From NCBI RefSeq assembly GCF_007991495.1, contig NZ_BJYL01000011.1:1-64000 (forward strand): a stretch of DNA of 64,000 nt, written 5' to 3'. Position numbers and translations under genes: made by a program. Numbering within the stretch: the stretch's first letter is position 1; each line of letters starts with the position of its first letter. The stretch is from Sporosarcina luteola. GTDB taxonomy: Bacteria; Bacillota; Bacilli; Bacillales_A; Planococcaceae. Shown in pieces: positions 33,891-42,632 of the stretch. The notes below the pieces were generated by a model. It was given only the letters and a program-made list of their open reading frames with translations, searched no databases and was not told where the DNA came from.

Positions 33891-34078
33891 TAATTCTGGG
33901 TGTGGCTTGATTAAATAATTGAATCATTTAAACTACTTATAAGAGTTAAAGTGAAAGTTTTCAATTGTGCTGTCCATCATTTATTTGGAAAATGGAAGCA
34001 TGTGCTAGAAACGATCATTTTCACAGATGAACTTAAGAATGTACCACAGCAGGCCAGAATTTGAAAAGAAGGAGATGA

Positions 34079-34459
34079 ATGAAAATATCTATTCATGATG
34101 GTGTGGTAATAGGGTACGCTGTGAACTTTTTAAAGCATGAATTACTAATAGATATTGAAACGGTGGCAGATGAGGCTGTCACTGTTGCATTCGATAATTA
34201 TTTAGCACACGATTTCGAACATGTAATGGCTGGCAGTATATTGTTTGATATTGAAGAAGCAGATGTAACTACATTTTTCGTGAAAAACAGAGAACAATTT
34301 GAGGCTCATAAATTGCATGCTTGGCCAATTTGGTATGATGATGTGGAAGAACTCAAACAGTACTTACAAAATAATAATTATAAATGTTATGTGGTTTTTT
34401 CATCATTCGGATTGTCAGGCTACATCTTTGCTAAAACATTTGAAATCAAAAAGAAATGA
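34079..34459 (+). CDS. hypothetical protein, 126 residues
   Basis: A soluble alpha/beta protein that I do not recognise. It has no Cys-motif except one Cys near the end, no membrane helix, and includes EAHKLHAWPIWYDDVEEL and SSFGLSGYIFAKTFEI. ATG at 34079 with GAAGGAG upstream. It is followed after 24 bases by a membrane protein on the same strand; the two and the acetyltransferase may form an operon. Confidence 0.65.
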   Translation: MKISIHDGVVIGYAVNFLKHELLIDIETVADEAVTVAFDNYLAHDFEHVMAGSILFDIEEADVTTFFVKNREQFEAHKLHAWPIWYDDVEELKQYLQNNNYKCYVVFSSFGLSGYIFAKTFEIKKK

Positions 34460-34483
34460 TCTTAAATTTTTGGGGGAGTTCAC

Positions 34484-35020
34484 TTGTTACAACCAACAGC
34501 TTTTTTTCGTGCGGGTTTAAAGATTATCGGCTTGCTAACAATCATTTGGAGTTTGACCCACGTCATCTCTGTTGTGTATATGTTCTACTCTATCTACAAT
34601 CTCTCAGATATGATGACAAATAGTGATCTAACAAATTATCGACTATCCCTTGTTTTTCAGGCCGTCTATCCTGTCTTGCTCTTGGCACTGGGGATTTATT
34701 TGTTGAAAAGCGGTGAGGCGATCATTCAATTTGCTTTTCGAGGTTCGGTTGAGAAGGGAGACGACAAGGCTGGGGAATTATTCATGCTGTTTATGAAGTT
34801 GGCCGGGTTGATTTTAATTATTTATTCAATACCAAAGGCTTTTCAATTAGTGTCTAATATCATGTTTGTCTCATCTGCAAAATTAATTGATACAAGTGTT
34901 CAAACGGAATTCATTGTTCAAAACCTTGTTATAACTGTTATTCAGTTATTGCTTGGCGTTTATTTGTTAAAGAGCGGAAAGCTCTTCTATAACCTCGGAT
35001 TCAATAACGTTTCAAAGTAA
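34484..35020 (+). CDS. hypothetical four-helix membrane protein
   Basis: A 178-residue protein with four helices in two similar pairs: LLLALGIYLLKSGEAI (helix 2) and LLLGVYLLKSGKLFY (helix 4) are clear repeats of one another, each followed by an amphipathic segment, so the protein arose by internal duplication. Start TTG with GGGGGAG 5 bases upstream. No family name is known to me. Confidence 0.65.
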   Translation: MLQPTAFFRAGLKIIGLLTIIWSLTHVISVVYMFYSIYNLSDMMTNSDLTNYRLSLVFQAVYPVLLLALGIYLLKSGEAIIQFAFRGSVEKGDDKAGELFMLFMKLAGLILIIYSIPKAFQLVSNIMFVSSAKLIDTSVQTEFIVQNLVITVIQLLLGVYLLKSGKLFYNLGFNNVSK

Positions 35021-35039
35021 ATAAAAAGGAGATTGCTCA

Positions 35040-35486
35040 ATGGATACAATGATAGTCAAGGAACTTGAATCTCCAAAAGAAATGCTTGAGGCATTTCCTG
35101 TAATGAATCAATTGCGAACACATTTGGATGAAAAAACCTATCTGGATTTGGTGATAGAGGCCAAAGAAAAGGATATGTACAGATTGTTTGCCTTGTTTGA
35201 TCAAGGAGAGATTGTTGCAGTTATTGGGTTTAAACCGATGATAACTCTCTATTATGGGCGGTTTGTTTGGGTATGTGATTTAGTCACCGATCAAACCAAG
35301 CGTTCAAACGGATATGGGGAAAGGCTACTTTCTTATGTACATGAATGGGCTGAAGATCATGAGTATCGGAGCGTCGCCTTATCTTCGGGATTGCAGCGAA
35401 CCGACGCTCACCGATTTTATGAGGAAAAGATGGGATATGATAAAGTTAGCTATGTATTTAAAAAGAATATAATTTCCAGCAAATAG
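35040..35486 (+). CDS. GNAT-family N-acetyltransferase
   Basis: A 148-residue acetyl-CoA-dependent transferase. Motif A is TKRSNGYGERLLSYVHEWA, with the R/Q-x-x-G-x-G/A pattern as R-S-N-G-Y-G, and the C-terminal LQRTDAHRFYEEKMGY is the usual acceptor-side helix. The substrate cannot be told. ATG behind AAAGGAG. It is 19 bases after the membrane protein, so it is probably co-transcribed. Confidence 0.85.
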   Translation: MDTMIVKELESPKEMLEAFPVMNQLRTHLDEKTYLDLVIEAKEKDMYRLFALFDQGEIVAVIGFKPMITLYYGRFVWVCDLVTDQTKRSNGYGERLLSYVHEWAEDHEYRSVALSSGLQRTDAHRFYEEKMGYDKVSYVFKKNIISSK

Positions 35487-35679
35487 TTACTCCATTCAGC
35501 GGTTTTTCTTTATTCATTAAAAAAGAAAGAGACATTAACTAGCTGCAATAAGGGGCGTTATTGAAAAAGCATATGGTATAATATATACTGTCTATAGTCA
35601 TATATTACTAGACTTATTTACTAGAATTATTATTTACTGACTGTATTTATTCTACTTTTGTATCCAAGGAGGTTTCTAT

Positions 35680-36510
35680 ATGGATCAAAACATCCTTTTT
35701 CGCAATAACGTTAACATTACAGGTAAGGGCTCAAAAGCAATCCTATTCGCACCGGGTTTCGGATGTGATCAGAATATGTGGCGGATGGTGGCTCCGTTTT
35801 TTGAAGAACACTTTCGTGTCATTCTATTCGATTACGTCGGTTCTGGAAAATCTGATTATAATGCTTATAGCCCTAGCAAATACAGTGACCTTAAGGGATA
35901 TGCACAAGATGTACTTGATATATGCGACGCACTAAATTTAAAAGAGGCAGTCTTTGTGGGACATTCAGTTGGCGGAATTATTGGTATGCTAGCTTCTATT
36001 CAGGAACCCGATCGTTTTGAGCATCTCATTATGATTGGCCCATCGCCTTGTTACCTTAATGACCCTCCGAATTATAGTGGTGGATTTGTTAAAGGGGAAT
36101 TAGAGGCTTTGATTGAAATGATGGAGATGAACTACATAGGTTGGGCGAATTATCTATCGCAAGTTATTATGAAAAACCCTGATCGGCCGGAGCTTTCGCA
36201 AGAATTGGAAGAAAGCTTTTGCTCAACGGATCCGACAGTAGCTCGAGATTTTGCCATAGCGACCTTTTTCTCTGATCATCGGGAAGACTTAAAGATGGTT
36301 ACTGTACCTTCACTTATTCTTCAATGTTCCAATGATTCCATCGCTCCGATTGAAGTGGGAGAGTATATGCATCGAACTCTTTCAGAAAGTACGTTTTCCT
36401 TAATGAAAGCGACAGGACATTGTCCACACATGAGCCATCCTGAGGAAACAATCCGTTTGATAAGCGATTATTTAACAACTAGCTATGCGGGATGCATATC
36501 GAATGGATGA
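35680..36510 (+). CDS. RsbQ-type alpha/beta hydrolase
   Basis: A 276-residue alpha/beta hydrolase closely like RsbQ, the energy-stress sensor that works with RsbP in B. subtilis. Nucleophile elbow [10 protein letters not shown] (Ser about 98), Asp in [14 protein letters not shown] and His in [11 protein letters not shown] form the triad, and [10 protein letters not shown] is the oxyanion loop. In B. subtilis the partner is a PAS-PP2C phosphatase. Here it overlaps by 8 bases a PAS-GGDEF gene whose N-terminus looks like the RsbP PAS domain. It has a good ribosome site (AAGGAGG). It probably relays a small-molecule signal into c-di-GMP synthesis (inference). Confidence 0.88.
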   Translation: MDQNILFRNNVNITGKGSKAILFAPGFGCDQNMWRMVAPFFEEHFRVILFDYVGSGKSDYNAYSPSKYSDLKGYAQDVLDICDALNLKEAVFVGHSVGGIIGMLASIQEPDRFEHLIMIGPSPCYLNDPPNYSGGFVKGELEALIEMMEMNYIGWANYLSQVIMKNPDRPELSQELEESFCSTDPTVARDFAIATFFSDHREDLKMVTVPSLILQCSNDSIAPIEVGEYMHRTLSESTFSLMKATGHCPHMSHPEETIRLISDYLTTSYAGCISNG

Positions 36511-37498
36511 GCAACTAAACTTTGCGCCATGTGGCTATTTATCCCTTGATGATGATGGGACCATTCTGGCAATCAATGAGACATTACTCAACTTGCTTGG
36601 TCACAACCTTCATGAGTTACAAGGGAAGCACATCGATCTCATTCTATCAAACGCAAGCCGATCTTTTTCTCAACTCTATTTTTTCCCGATGATCCGGCTT
36701 CAGAAGAAGGTAGAAGAAATGTACATTTCACTCAAGTCAAAGACTGACGAAGAGATTCCTATTCTCCTTAACGCATGTCGACATGAGCGTAATGGGAAGA
36801 TGTGCAATGATTACATCTGTGTGCCAATGAAGCGGCGATATGAGTATGAGCAGGCACTTCTGACAGTTAAAAAAGAAACAGACTCCTGCAACCAGCTAAA
36901 GAAAAAGCAAATAGCCGAGTTGGACCTTCTTCGTCTTGAATTGGAGTCGAAGCAAAACGAACTTTTAGAGTTGAATGAAAAGCTTCAAACGTTAGCCGTT
37001 ACAGATGGATTGACAGGATTAAAGAACAGACGTTACTTTCAAGAAAATCTAACTTTAAATGTAGCCTTACACAGAAAACGATTGGAACCATTTTCACTTC
37101 TTCTAATTGATATAGACCATTTCAAGAGCATAAACGATAATTTTGGTCATATGATGGGGGACAAGATTCTAGAAGAGTTTGGACGATTGCTGAAAGACGA
37201 ATCCAGAACAAATGACATTGCCGCTCGATATGGGGGCGAAGAATTTGCATTAATTCTCCCGAACATCGATAAATCCGGTGCTTTGAAAATTGCCGAGGGG
37301 ATTCGTTTACATGTCGAAAATACAAATTGGAATTTACCAAACATCACGATCAGTATAGGGGTTGCCACAAGTTCATCAAACGATACAGAAAGCGCTATAC
37401 AATTAAGAGCAGATCGAGCACTTTATACCTCAAAGAATCGCGGTCGAAATCAAGTCACTCACGCAAGCGATTTGATACGTTCGCTATTTACTGATTAA
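36503..37498 (+). CDS. PAS-GGDEF diguanylate cyclase coupled to the RsbQ homologue
   Basis: A 331-residue protein: PAS (about 1-115, opening [20 protein letters not shown]), a coiled-coil linker ([19 protein letters not shown]), then GGDEF (about 165-325) with active motif [12 protein letters not shown] and RxxD I-site (RTND) five residues ahead. The PAS start closely resembles that of RsbP as I recall. ATG at 36503 overlaps the RsbQ stop in the pattern ATGGATGA, giving coupling; the earlier ATG at 36485 has no advantage. No ribosome site of its own. Confidence 0.88.
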   Translation: MDEQLNFAPCGYLSLDDDGTILAINETLLNLLGHNLHELQGKHIDLILSNASRSFSQLYFFPMIRLQKKVEEMYISLKSKTDEEIPILLNACRHERNGKMCNDYICVPMKRRYEYEQALLTVKKETDSCNQLKKKQIAELDLLRLELESKQNELLELNEKLQTLAVTDGLTGLKNRRYFQENLTLNVALHRKRLEPFSLLLIDIDHFKSINDNFGHMMGDKILEEFGRLLKDESRTNDIAARYGGEEFALILPNIDKSGALKIAEGIRLHVENTNWNLPNITISIGVATSSSNDTESAIQLRADRALYTSKNRGRNQVTHASDLIRSLFTD

Positions 37499-37531
37499 AA
37501 TCACATACAAAAAGCATTACCTGAGAATAAC

Positions 37532-37583
37532 AAGGGCTGTCCAGAGAATCAGTAACAACTGATCTTCTGTGACAGCCCTTTTA
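37532..37583 (+). terminator. GGCTGTCC-family terminator
   Basis: AAGGGCTGTCCAGAGAATCAGT pairs with ACTGATCTTCTGTGACAGCCCTT, almost the same arms as at 2156 and 58196. Confidence 0.88.
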
Positions 37584-37661
37584 GAATCAATGGGGAATAG
37601 CAAATGGTCGAAATGGAAAAGCTTGTTGGAAACATGTTTGATGTGAGGGGAGTAGTGGTGA

Positions 37662-38842
37662 ATGGAGAATATCCTTTCAAAAATAGGTGAAATTAAAACT
37701 GCGTTAAATGCCAAGTTCTATGAGCGCGAAGCTGAGGTCGAAGCGATCCTTATAGCATTATTGTCTAAACAGCACATACTTCTGATAGGTCCTTCAGGCA
37801 CAGCAAAATCGGCATTGGCCGTGGATCTTGCAAAAATTATAAAAGGCACTCACTATTTCAATGGCTCCTAACGAGGTTTAGTACACCTGAGGAATTATTT
37901 GGACCTTTATCGTTGAAGGATTTGGAAAAAGGAATATACAAACGGAATACAAAAACAAAAATGCCTGAAGCAGATCTGGTGTTTCTAGATGAAATTTTCA
38001 AGGCGAACAGCGCTATCTTAAACAGTTTACTAACCTTGATTAATGAAAGGCTTTTCTACAATAACGGGTCACCCGTGCAAGTTCCTTTGATGTCCGTAAT
38101 CGGTGCTTCTAATGAATATCCAGAAGAAGGGGAAGGACTTGAAGCGTTATTTGATCGTTTTTTACTTCGTTTTGAAATTGATTATTTAGCGGGTGACAGT
38201 AATTTTATTTCCATGATGAAGGATGCCGGACAAGATAAGCAAATGCCGGCTATGACAATGGAAGAGTTGATATACCTTCAATTGTTAACAGATAAGGTAG
38301 TCATTCAGGATGAAGTGTACACAGCAATTTCGAAAATCCGCAAAGCGTTGCATGATGAGGGGATTCGACCGTCGGATCGGCGATTTAAGCAGTCATTAAG
38401 CATTCTAAAGGCGAGAGCATTGATTCGTAATAGACAAGTCGTGTCAGTAGACGATATTGTAATTCTCGAAAATGCTCTTTGGGAAACGGTTGATCAAAAA
38501 GAGGCAGTTTCAATTATTGTTCGTAGACATGCGCAAGACACGGTGATTCGGATGCTCGATACTATACGAAATGAAGCAAATGAAATTTTTAATTCAATCA
38601 TGCAGGATAATTCGATCGAAATAGGGATGGAAGCAACTCAAAAAATGAAGGCTTTGGAGACTGATTTGAACGACCTGAAAAGGCGTCATGAGGAACGAAG
38701 TGTGGAAATTGACGTTTTGCTTGTTAACGTAAAATCGCTCCAGCAAGAGATCCTGAACGCAACTTTAGAGCCTTTATATTTTAATGCGTTACATGACAAA
38801 AATGAAATCGAGGAATCTTCGGGTATCTTTTATAGAATGTGA
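37662..38842 (+). pseudogene. MoxR/RavA-type AAA+ ATPase, frameshifted
   Basis: Two consecutive frames together make one ATPase of about 393 residues. The first (to 37871) has Walker A GPSGTAKSA and ends in YFNGS; the second resumes with TRFSTPEELFG in frame -1 and has Walker B VFLDEIFKANSAILN, sensor region and a C-terminal coiled coil. Near 37857 the sequence TATTTCAATGGCTC lacks one base; with TATTTCCAATGG it would read YFQWLLTRFST, the RavA pattern. The partner VWA gene is intact. It may be a real mutation or a sequencing error. Confidence 0.85.
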
Positions 38843-38859
38843 AAGGGAGTGCTGCCCTC

Positions 38860-40281
38860 GTGAGAATGTTCAAAATCACCGACGAGAACTTTTCAGTACT
38901 GAATACGGATACATTCGACAAAAGGCGTTTTCAAGAAATTCTTGAAATGTCGTCAAGTCTCCAACTGCTTATTGAAAAGGCTGCATTGCCAACGTTCGAA
39001 CCTCTCCTTGGAGATATTTGGGCTTCTTTATATAAGATGAAACCGGTCATAACAGCAACGGAAGTAGATGGTTTACTATCGGTAAATAAATTACTCATGG
39101 AAGTCATTATGGGTGATGAACAATTTGCATACTATCGGAATTTCACCCGATTAAATGATCTGGCATCCGCCATTGGTACAATCATGCTCGGGGAAAAGGC
39201 AAATGAATGGATAGCGCGGCAATCAGAGGAAGATGGAGTGCTCCGAGAACAGGCAAGAAAAATTCAACTGCTGCGCAGGCAACTGCAAAATCAACAGCAT
39301 CAAGAAGCTGATCGACAAAGTCTAGAAGATGCCATGAATGAATTTAAAGTAACGTTACAGGAGATATTTCAAAGCAATCGTGAAGGCTTCTTGGAAACTA
39401 TGGGACAAGCAAGGCAAGAAGCGACACAGTTGAAAGATGGGTTGAACTCATTAATAGGTGGAATAAGTGCAGGCAATGCGGAGGCAGAATTGCAAAAAGT
39501 CCCGTTGCGCGACAAAATAGTTCTGGCAGAGAAGATGGCTTCGACAAAGATGATGAAAGAAATAGCCGATTGGGCAGGCCGATTCAAACGGATTGCTCGG
39601 AAAAGACAAAAATCGAAACAGAGCCATTCCGCGTCTAGAAGAGGAGTTACCATAGGGAATGACATTGAAAATTTACTGTCGGTTGAGTATAGCTTCTATA
39701 CACACCCGCTAATGAAAATAGATTTTCTTCGTCGCTTTGCGGAAAGACAAACGATGCAATTTGAACAGAAAGGGCCTGAAATTCTTAACAAAGGTCCAAT
39801 TGTACTGTGTCTTGATCAGTCGGACAGTATGAGTGGCCTTGACACCCCAGCGAAAGGATTTGCCTTAGCCCTTATGTCAATCGCAAGGAAGCAGAAAAGG
39901 GATTTTTGTTTAATATTATTCTCCTCGCGTTCTCAAACTTTCACTTATGGAAAAGGGAAAATTAGGGCTTCTGAAATAGTTAGGCTCGCAGGAACCTATT
40001 TAAGAGGTGGAACGAACTTTGAACTTGCACTAAACGAGGCGCTGCACGTAATCGATGATAGCCGTTTCAAGCGAGCTGATATTGTCTTTATTACTGATGG
40101 TGAAGACCGTGTAAACGATTCGTTCCTCGAATCGTTCGAGAAAAAGAAACAATTGAAGGACTTCAATGTCCTTACCCTCGTCATAGGTACCAATATGCAT
40201 ACAGTCGAAAGGTTTTCCGATAGGGTGATTGAAATTAAGGATTTCGATGACGAAGGAAGTTATACAGCATATGAAGTATAG
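38860..40281 (+). CDS. VWA-domain protein, ViaA-like partner of the MoxR ATPase
   Basis: A 473-residue protein: a helical N-terminal region (about 1-300, including a Gln-rich coiled coil) and a C-terminal von Willebrand A domain. The metal-ion site DQSDSMSG (D-x-S-x-S) and DIVFITDGEDRVND are intact. In E. coli RavA-ViaA the ATPase acts with this partner on membrane enzymes. GTG at 38860 has AAAGGGAG 8 bases before; an earlier GTG at 38839 overlaps that site. It follows the frameshifted ATPase closely, so loss of the ATPase would leave it without partner. Confidence 0.85.
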   Translation: MRMFKITDENFSVLNTDTFDKRRFQEILEMSSSLQLLIEKAALPTFEPLLGDIWASLYKMKPVITATEVDGLLSVNKLLMEVIMGDEQFAYYRNFTRLNDLASAIGTIMLGEKANEWIARQSEEDGVLREQARKIQLLRRQLQNQQHQEADRQSLEDAMNEFKVTLQEIFQSNREGFLETMGQARQEATQLKDGLNSLIGGISAGNAEAELQKVPLRDKIVLAEKMASTKMMKEIADWAGRFKRIARKRQKSKQSHSASRRGVTIGNDIENLLSVEYSFYTHPLMKIDFLRRFAERQTMQFEQKGPEILNKGPIVLCLDQSDSMSGLDTPAKGFALALMSIARKQKRDFCLILFSSRSQTFTYGKGKIRASEIVRLAGTYLRGGTNFELALNEALHVIDDSRFKRADIVFITDGEDRVNDSFLESFEKKKQLKDFNVLTLVIGTNMHTVERFSDRVIEIKDFDDEGSYTAYEV

Positions 40282-40395
40282 GGGTTGGATTTCTAAGAAT
40301 GTTAGACCAGAAACTGGGAGGGTTAATTCCAAGGATTTGCGTCATAGTAAAATGGAAATCAATAATTGCAGTATTATAATACGAGGAGTGAGGAA

Positions 40396-40653
40396 ATGAA
40401 CGGGAACGCTTCTTATCGCGCCGGTGATGTCGTCTATGTATTTTACCGAAATCCACATACGCAGGATGTTGCAAACGTACAAAGCGCTGCTGTTGTCAAT
40501 AGCCCCGAAAAGCCTGATGAACTCGCAATATTTCTTTATGAAGATTATTACCCGCTTTCCAGTGAAATGGCCGTATATTCATCAGAAGAAGAAGCGAACC
40601 GAGCCTACGATTACTATTATGGAGATGATGACTCAGCAGGTAGACTTGAATGA
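40396..40653 (+). CDS. splA: SplA, regulator of spore photoproduct lyase
   Basis: An 85-residue acidic protein resembling B. subtilis SplA, which represses splB: SYRAGDVVYVFYRNPHTQDV at its start, then LAIFLYEDYYPLSSEMAV. ATG at 40396 behind GAGGAGTGAGG. Its stop overlaps the splB start by 4 bases, so the two are coupled. A weak sigma-G-like -10 (CATAGTA near 40346) is present upstream, but no convincing -35. Confidence 0.82.
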   Translation: MNGNASYRAGDVVYVFYRNPHTQDVANVQSAAVVNSPEKPDELAIFLYEDYYPLSSEMAVYSSEEEANRAYDYYYGDDDSAGRLE

Positions 40654-41678
40654 ATAAGCCATTTACACCTAAGCTGATTTACTTTGAACCCGATGCACTT
40701 AACTATCCATTAGGAAAAGAACTGCATGAAAAGTTTGAAAAAGAGAATGTCGAAATTCGATACACCACATCCCATAACCAGGTGAGAAATCTTCCGGGTG
40801 ATAATGATTTTCAGAAATACAGGGTTGCGAAATCCACATTAGTTGTTGGAATCAGAAAGACACTGAAGTTTGATACTTCAAAACCTTCTGCTGAATACGC
40901 TATTCCTTTTGCAACAGGCTGTATGGGACATTGCCATTATTGCTATTTACAGACGACAATGGGAAGTAAACCGTATATTCGAACGTATGTGAATGTAGAT
41001 GAGATTCTTGACGCTGCAGATAACTATATGGCCGAGCGAGCTCCGGAGTTCACTCGTTTCGAAGCTGCCTGTACGTCAGATATTGTTGGGATTGATCATT
41101 TGACACATACGTTAAAACGGGCGATTGAACATTTTGGAGAATCGGAGTATGGAAAACTGAGGTTTGTGACAAAATTCCACCATGTCGATCATTTACTGGA
41201 TGCGAAGCATAACGGAAAAACGCGCTTTCGATTTAGTGTAAATGCGGATTATGTCATTAAGTATTTTGAACCTGGCACCTCTCCACTCGTTAAGCGAATT
41301 GAGGCGGCAGGAAAAGTTGCGAGAGCGGGGTATCCTCTTGGTTTTATAGTTGCCCCGATTTATCTTCACGAAGGCTGGCAGGAAGGATATTATCATATGT
41401 TCGAACGTTTAGAAGCTGAATTGCCCCCCGAAGCAAAAAAGGACTTGACCTTTGAATTTATTCAACATCGTTTTACCAAGCCAGCCAAAAGAGTGATAGA
41501 AAAGAATTATCCCATGACAAAATTAGAGCTGGATGAGGAAAAAAGGAGATATAAATGGGGTAAATACGGAATTGGGAAATATATTTACCAAAAAGAACAG
41601 GAAGAAGATATTAAAAGCCATCTTTATGGCTACATGGAGAAGTTTTTCCCAGAAGCAAAATTGGAATACTTCACGTAG
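40650..41678 (+). CDS. splB: spore photoproduct lyase
   Basis: A 342-residue radical-SAM enzyme that repairs UV-made spore photoproduct in DNA during germination. The cluster motif is CMGHCHYC (C-x3-C-x2-C) near residue 91, and the substrate-side segments FVTKFHHVDHLLD, FRFSVNADYV and FEFIQHRFTK are conserved. Length equals the family. Overlaps splA (ATGA). No ribosome site of its own is needed. Confidence 0.95.
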   Translation: MNKPFTPKLIYFEPDALNYPLGKELHEKFEKENVEIRYTTSHNQVRNLPGDNDFQKYRVAKSTLVVGIRKTLKFDTSKPSAEYAIPFATGCMGHCHYCYLQTTMGSKPYIRTYVNVDEILDAADNYMAERAPEFTRFEAACTSDIVGIDHLTHTLKRAIEHFGESEYGKLRFVTKFHHVDHLLDAKHNGKTRFRFSVNADYVIKYFEPGTSPLVKRIEAAGKVARAGYPLGFIVAPIYLHEGWQEGYYHMFERLEAELPPEAKKDLTFEFIQHRFTKPAKRVIEKNYPMTKLELDEEKRRYKWGKYGIGKYIYQKEQEEDIKSHLYGYMEKFFPEAKLEYFT

Positions 41679-41731
41679 AAATTTAAGATGATGAGGTCAG
41701 CTTAAAAATTGAAATACTTATTGATGAATAG

Positions 41732-41774
41732 CACCAAAATTGTTAGGAGTATACTAGCAATTTGGTGTTTTTTA
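41732..41774 (+). terminator. terminator of splAB
   Basis: CACCAAAATTG pairs with CAATTTGGTG around 20 bases, then TTTTTT. Confidence 0.75.
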
Positions 41775-41918
41775 TAGTGAATTCTTAACTACGATTTCAA
41801 GGTTTTTTTTCCTTCCGAGACCGGTTTCTTTCAGTGGGATTAAATGATATGAAAAAGGGTAACTATAATTGTTAGAGGACTGATTTGGAACTAAAAAAAT
41901 ATAAAAAGGATGATCTAT

Positions 41919-42458
41919 ATGACAAAAGTGGGTATTGTAGTTGGAAGTTTACGGAAAGAATCCTATTCGAAAAAAATCGCTTTAAATGTTGCTTCATTAT
42001 TTCCTGAAGGTTATGAAACAGAGTTTGTCGAAATCGGTAATCTTGCATTATATAATGAGGAGTATGATGGCAATTCTCCAGAAGAATATACACAATTCCG
42101 CAATACAATAAAGGAAGTAGATGCCGTCCTATTTGTAACTCCTGAATACAATCGTTCGGTGCCAGGTGTATTGAAAAACGCGCTAGATGTTGGTTCAAGA
42201 CCCTATGGTGAAAGTGTGTGGAATGGCAAACCAGCAGCTATTATTAGCCAATCGATTAGTAATTTAAGCGGATTTGGCGCAAACCACCATTTACGCCAAT
42301 CACTCGCATTCCTAAATATGCCAGTCGTTCAACAACCTGAAGTATATCTCGCCAATTCACCAGAATTATTAGATGAGAATGGTAAAATAAAAAACGAAGA
42401 TACTCTTCAATTCTTACAAGGCTTTGTGGATACATTTGTCGAATTGATTAAGAAGTAA
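41919..42458 (+). CDS. NADPH-dependent FMN reductase
   Basis: A 179-residue flavoprotein reductase: GSLRKESYSKKIA (FMN phosphate loop), VLFVTPEYNRSVPGVLKNALD (the family's substrate motif), and the Rossmann-like fold. It supplies reduced flavin or reduces quinones and dyes. ATG at 41919 has AAAAAGGA 9 bases upstream; ATG at 41910 is too close. A long hairpin follows. Confidence 0.9.
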   Translation: MTKVGIVVGSLRKESYSKKIALNVASLFPEGYETEFVEIGNLALYNEEYDGNSPEEYTQFRNTIKEVDAVLFVTPEYNRSVPGVLKNALDVGSRPYGESVWNGKPAAIISQSISNLSGFGANHHLRQSLAFLNMPVVQQPEVYLANSPELLDENGKIKNEDTLQFLQGFVDTFVELIKK

Positions 42459-42502
42459 AGGAATAGACAAAACTGCATAAACTAACCAAAAGTTGTATAA
42501 AT

Positions 42503-42590
42503 GAAGCACTGCCTACAATATCAGAGAACCTGTATCTTAGATAATTTCTAGATAGTAGTTCACTGATAGATGTAGACAGTGCTTTTCATT
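42503..42590. terminator. bidirectional long hairpin
   Basis: AAGCACTGCCTACA...TCAG pairs with CTGA...TGTAGACAGTGCTT with a second stem inside. It lies between two converging genes and ends in TTTT on both sides. Confidence 0.75.
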
Positions 42591-42632
42591 TGTAGATACA
42601 TGGGATTGTTGTCATTCAACTAGTAGCAAATT

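Noticed and set aside
33506..33918. Frames of 85-93 residues over the phrase arrays
   Set aside because: They are read from non-coding repeats of 20-21 bases and have no ribosome site.
36503..37498. RsbP identity for the partner of the RsbQ homologue
   Set aside because: The PAS resembles RsbP, but the output domain is GGDEF, with no PP2C phosphatase.
37850..37870. Programmed frameshift in the MoxR gene
   Set aside because: No slippery heptamer, no downstream pseudoknot, and a simple one-base loss explains the break.
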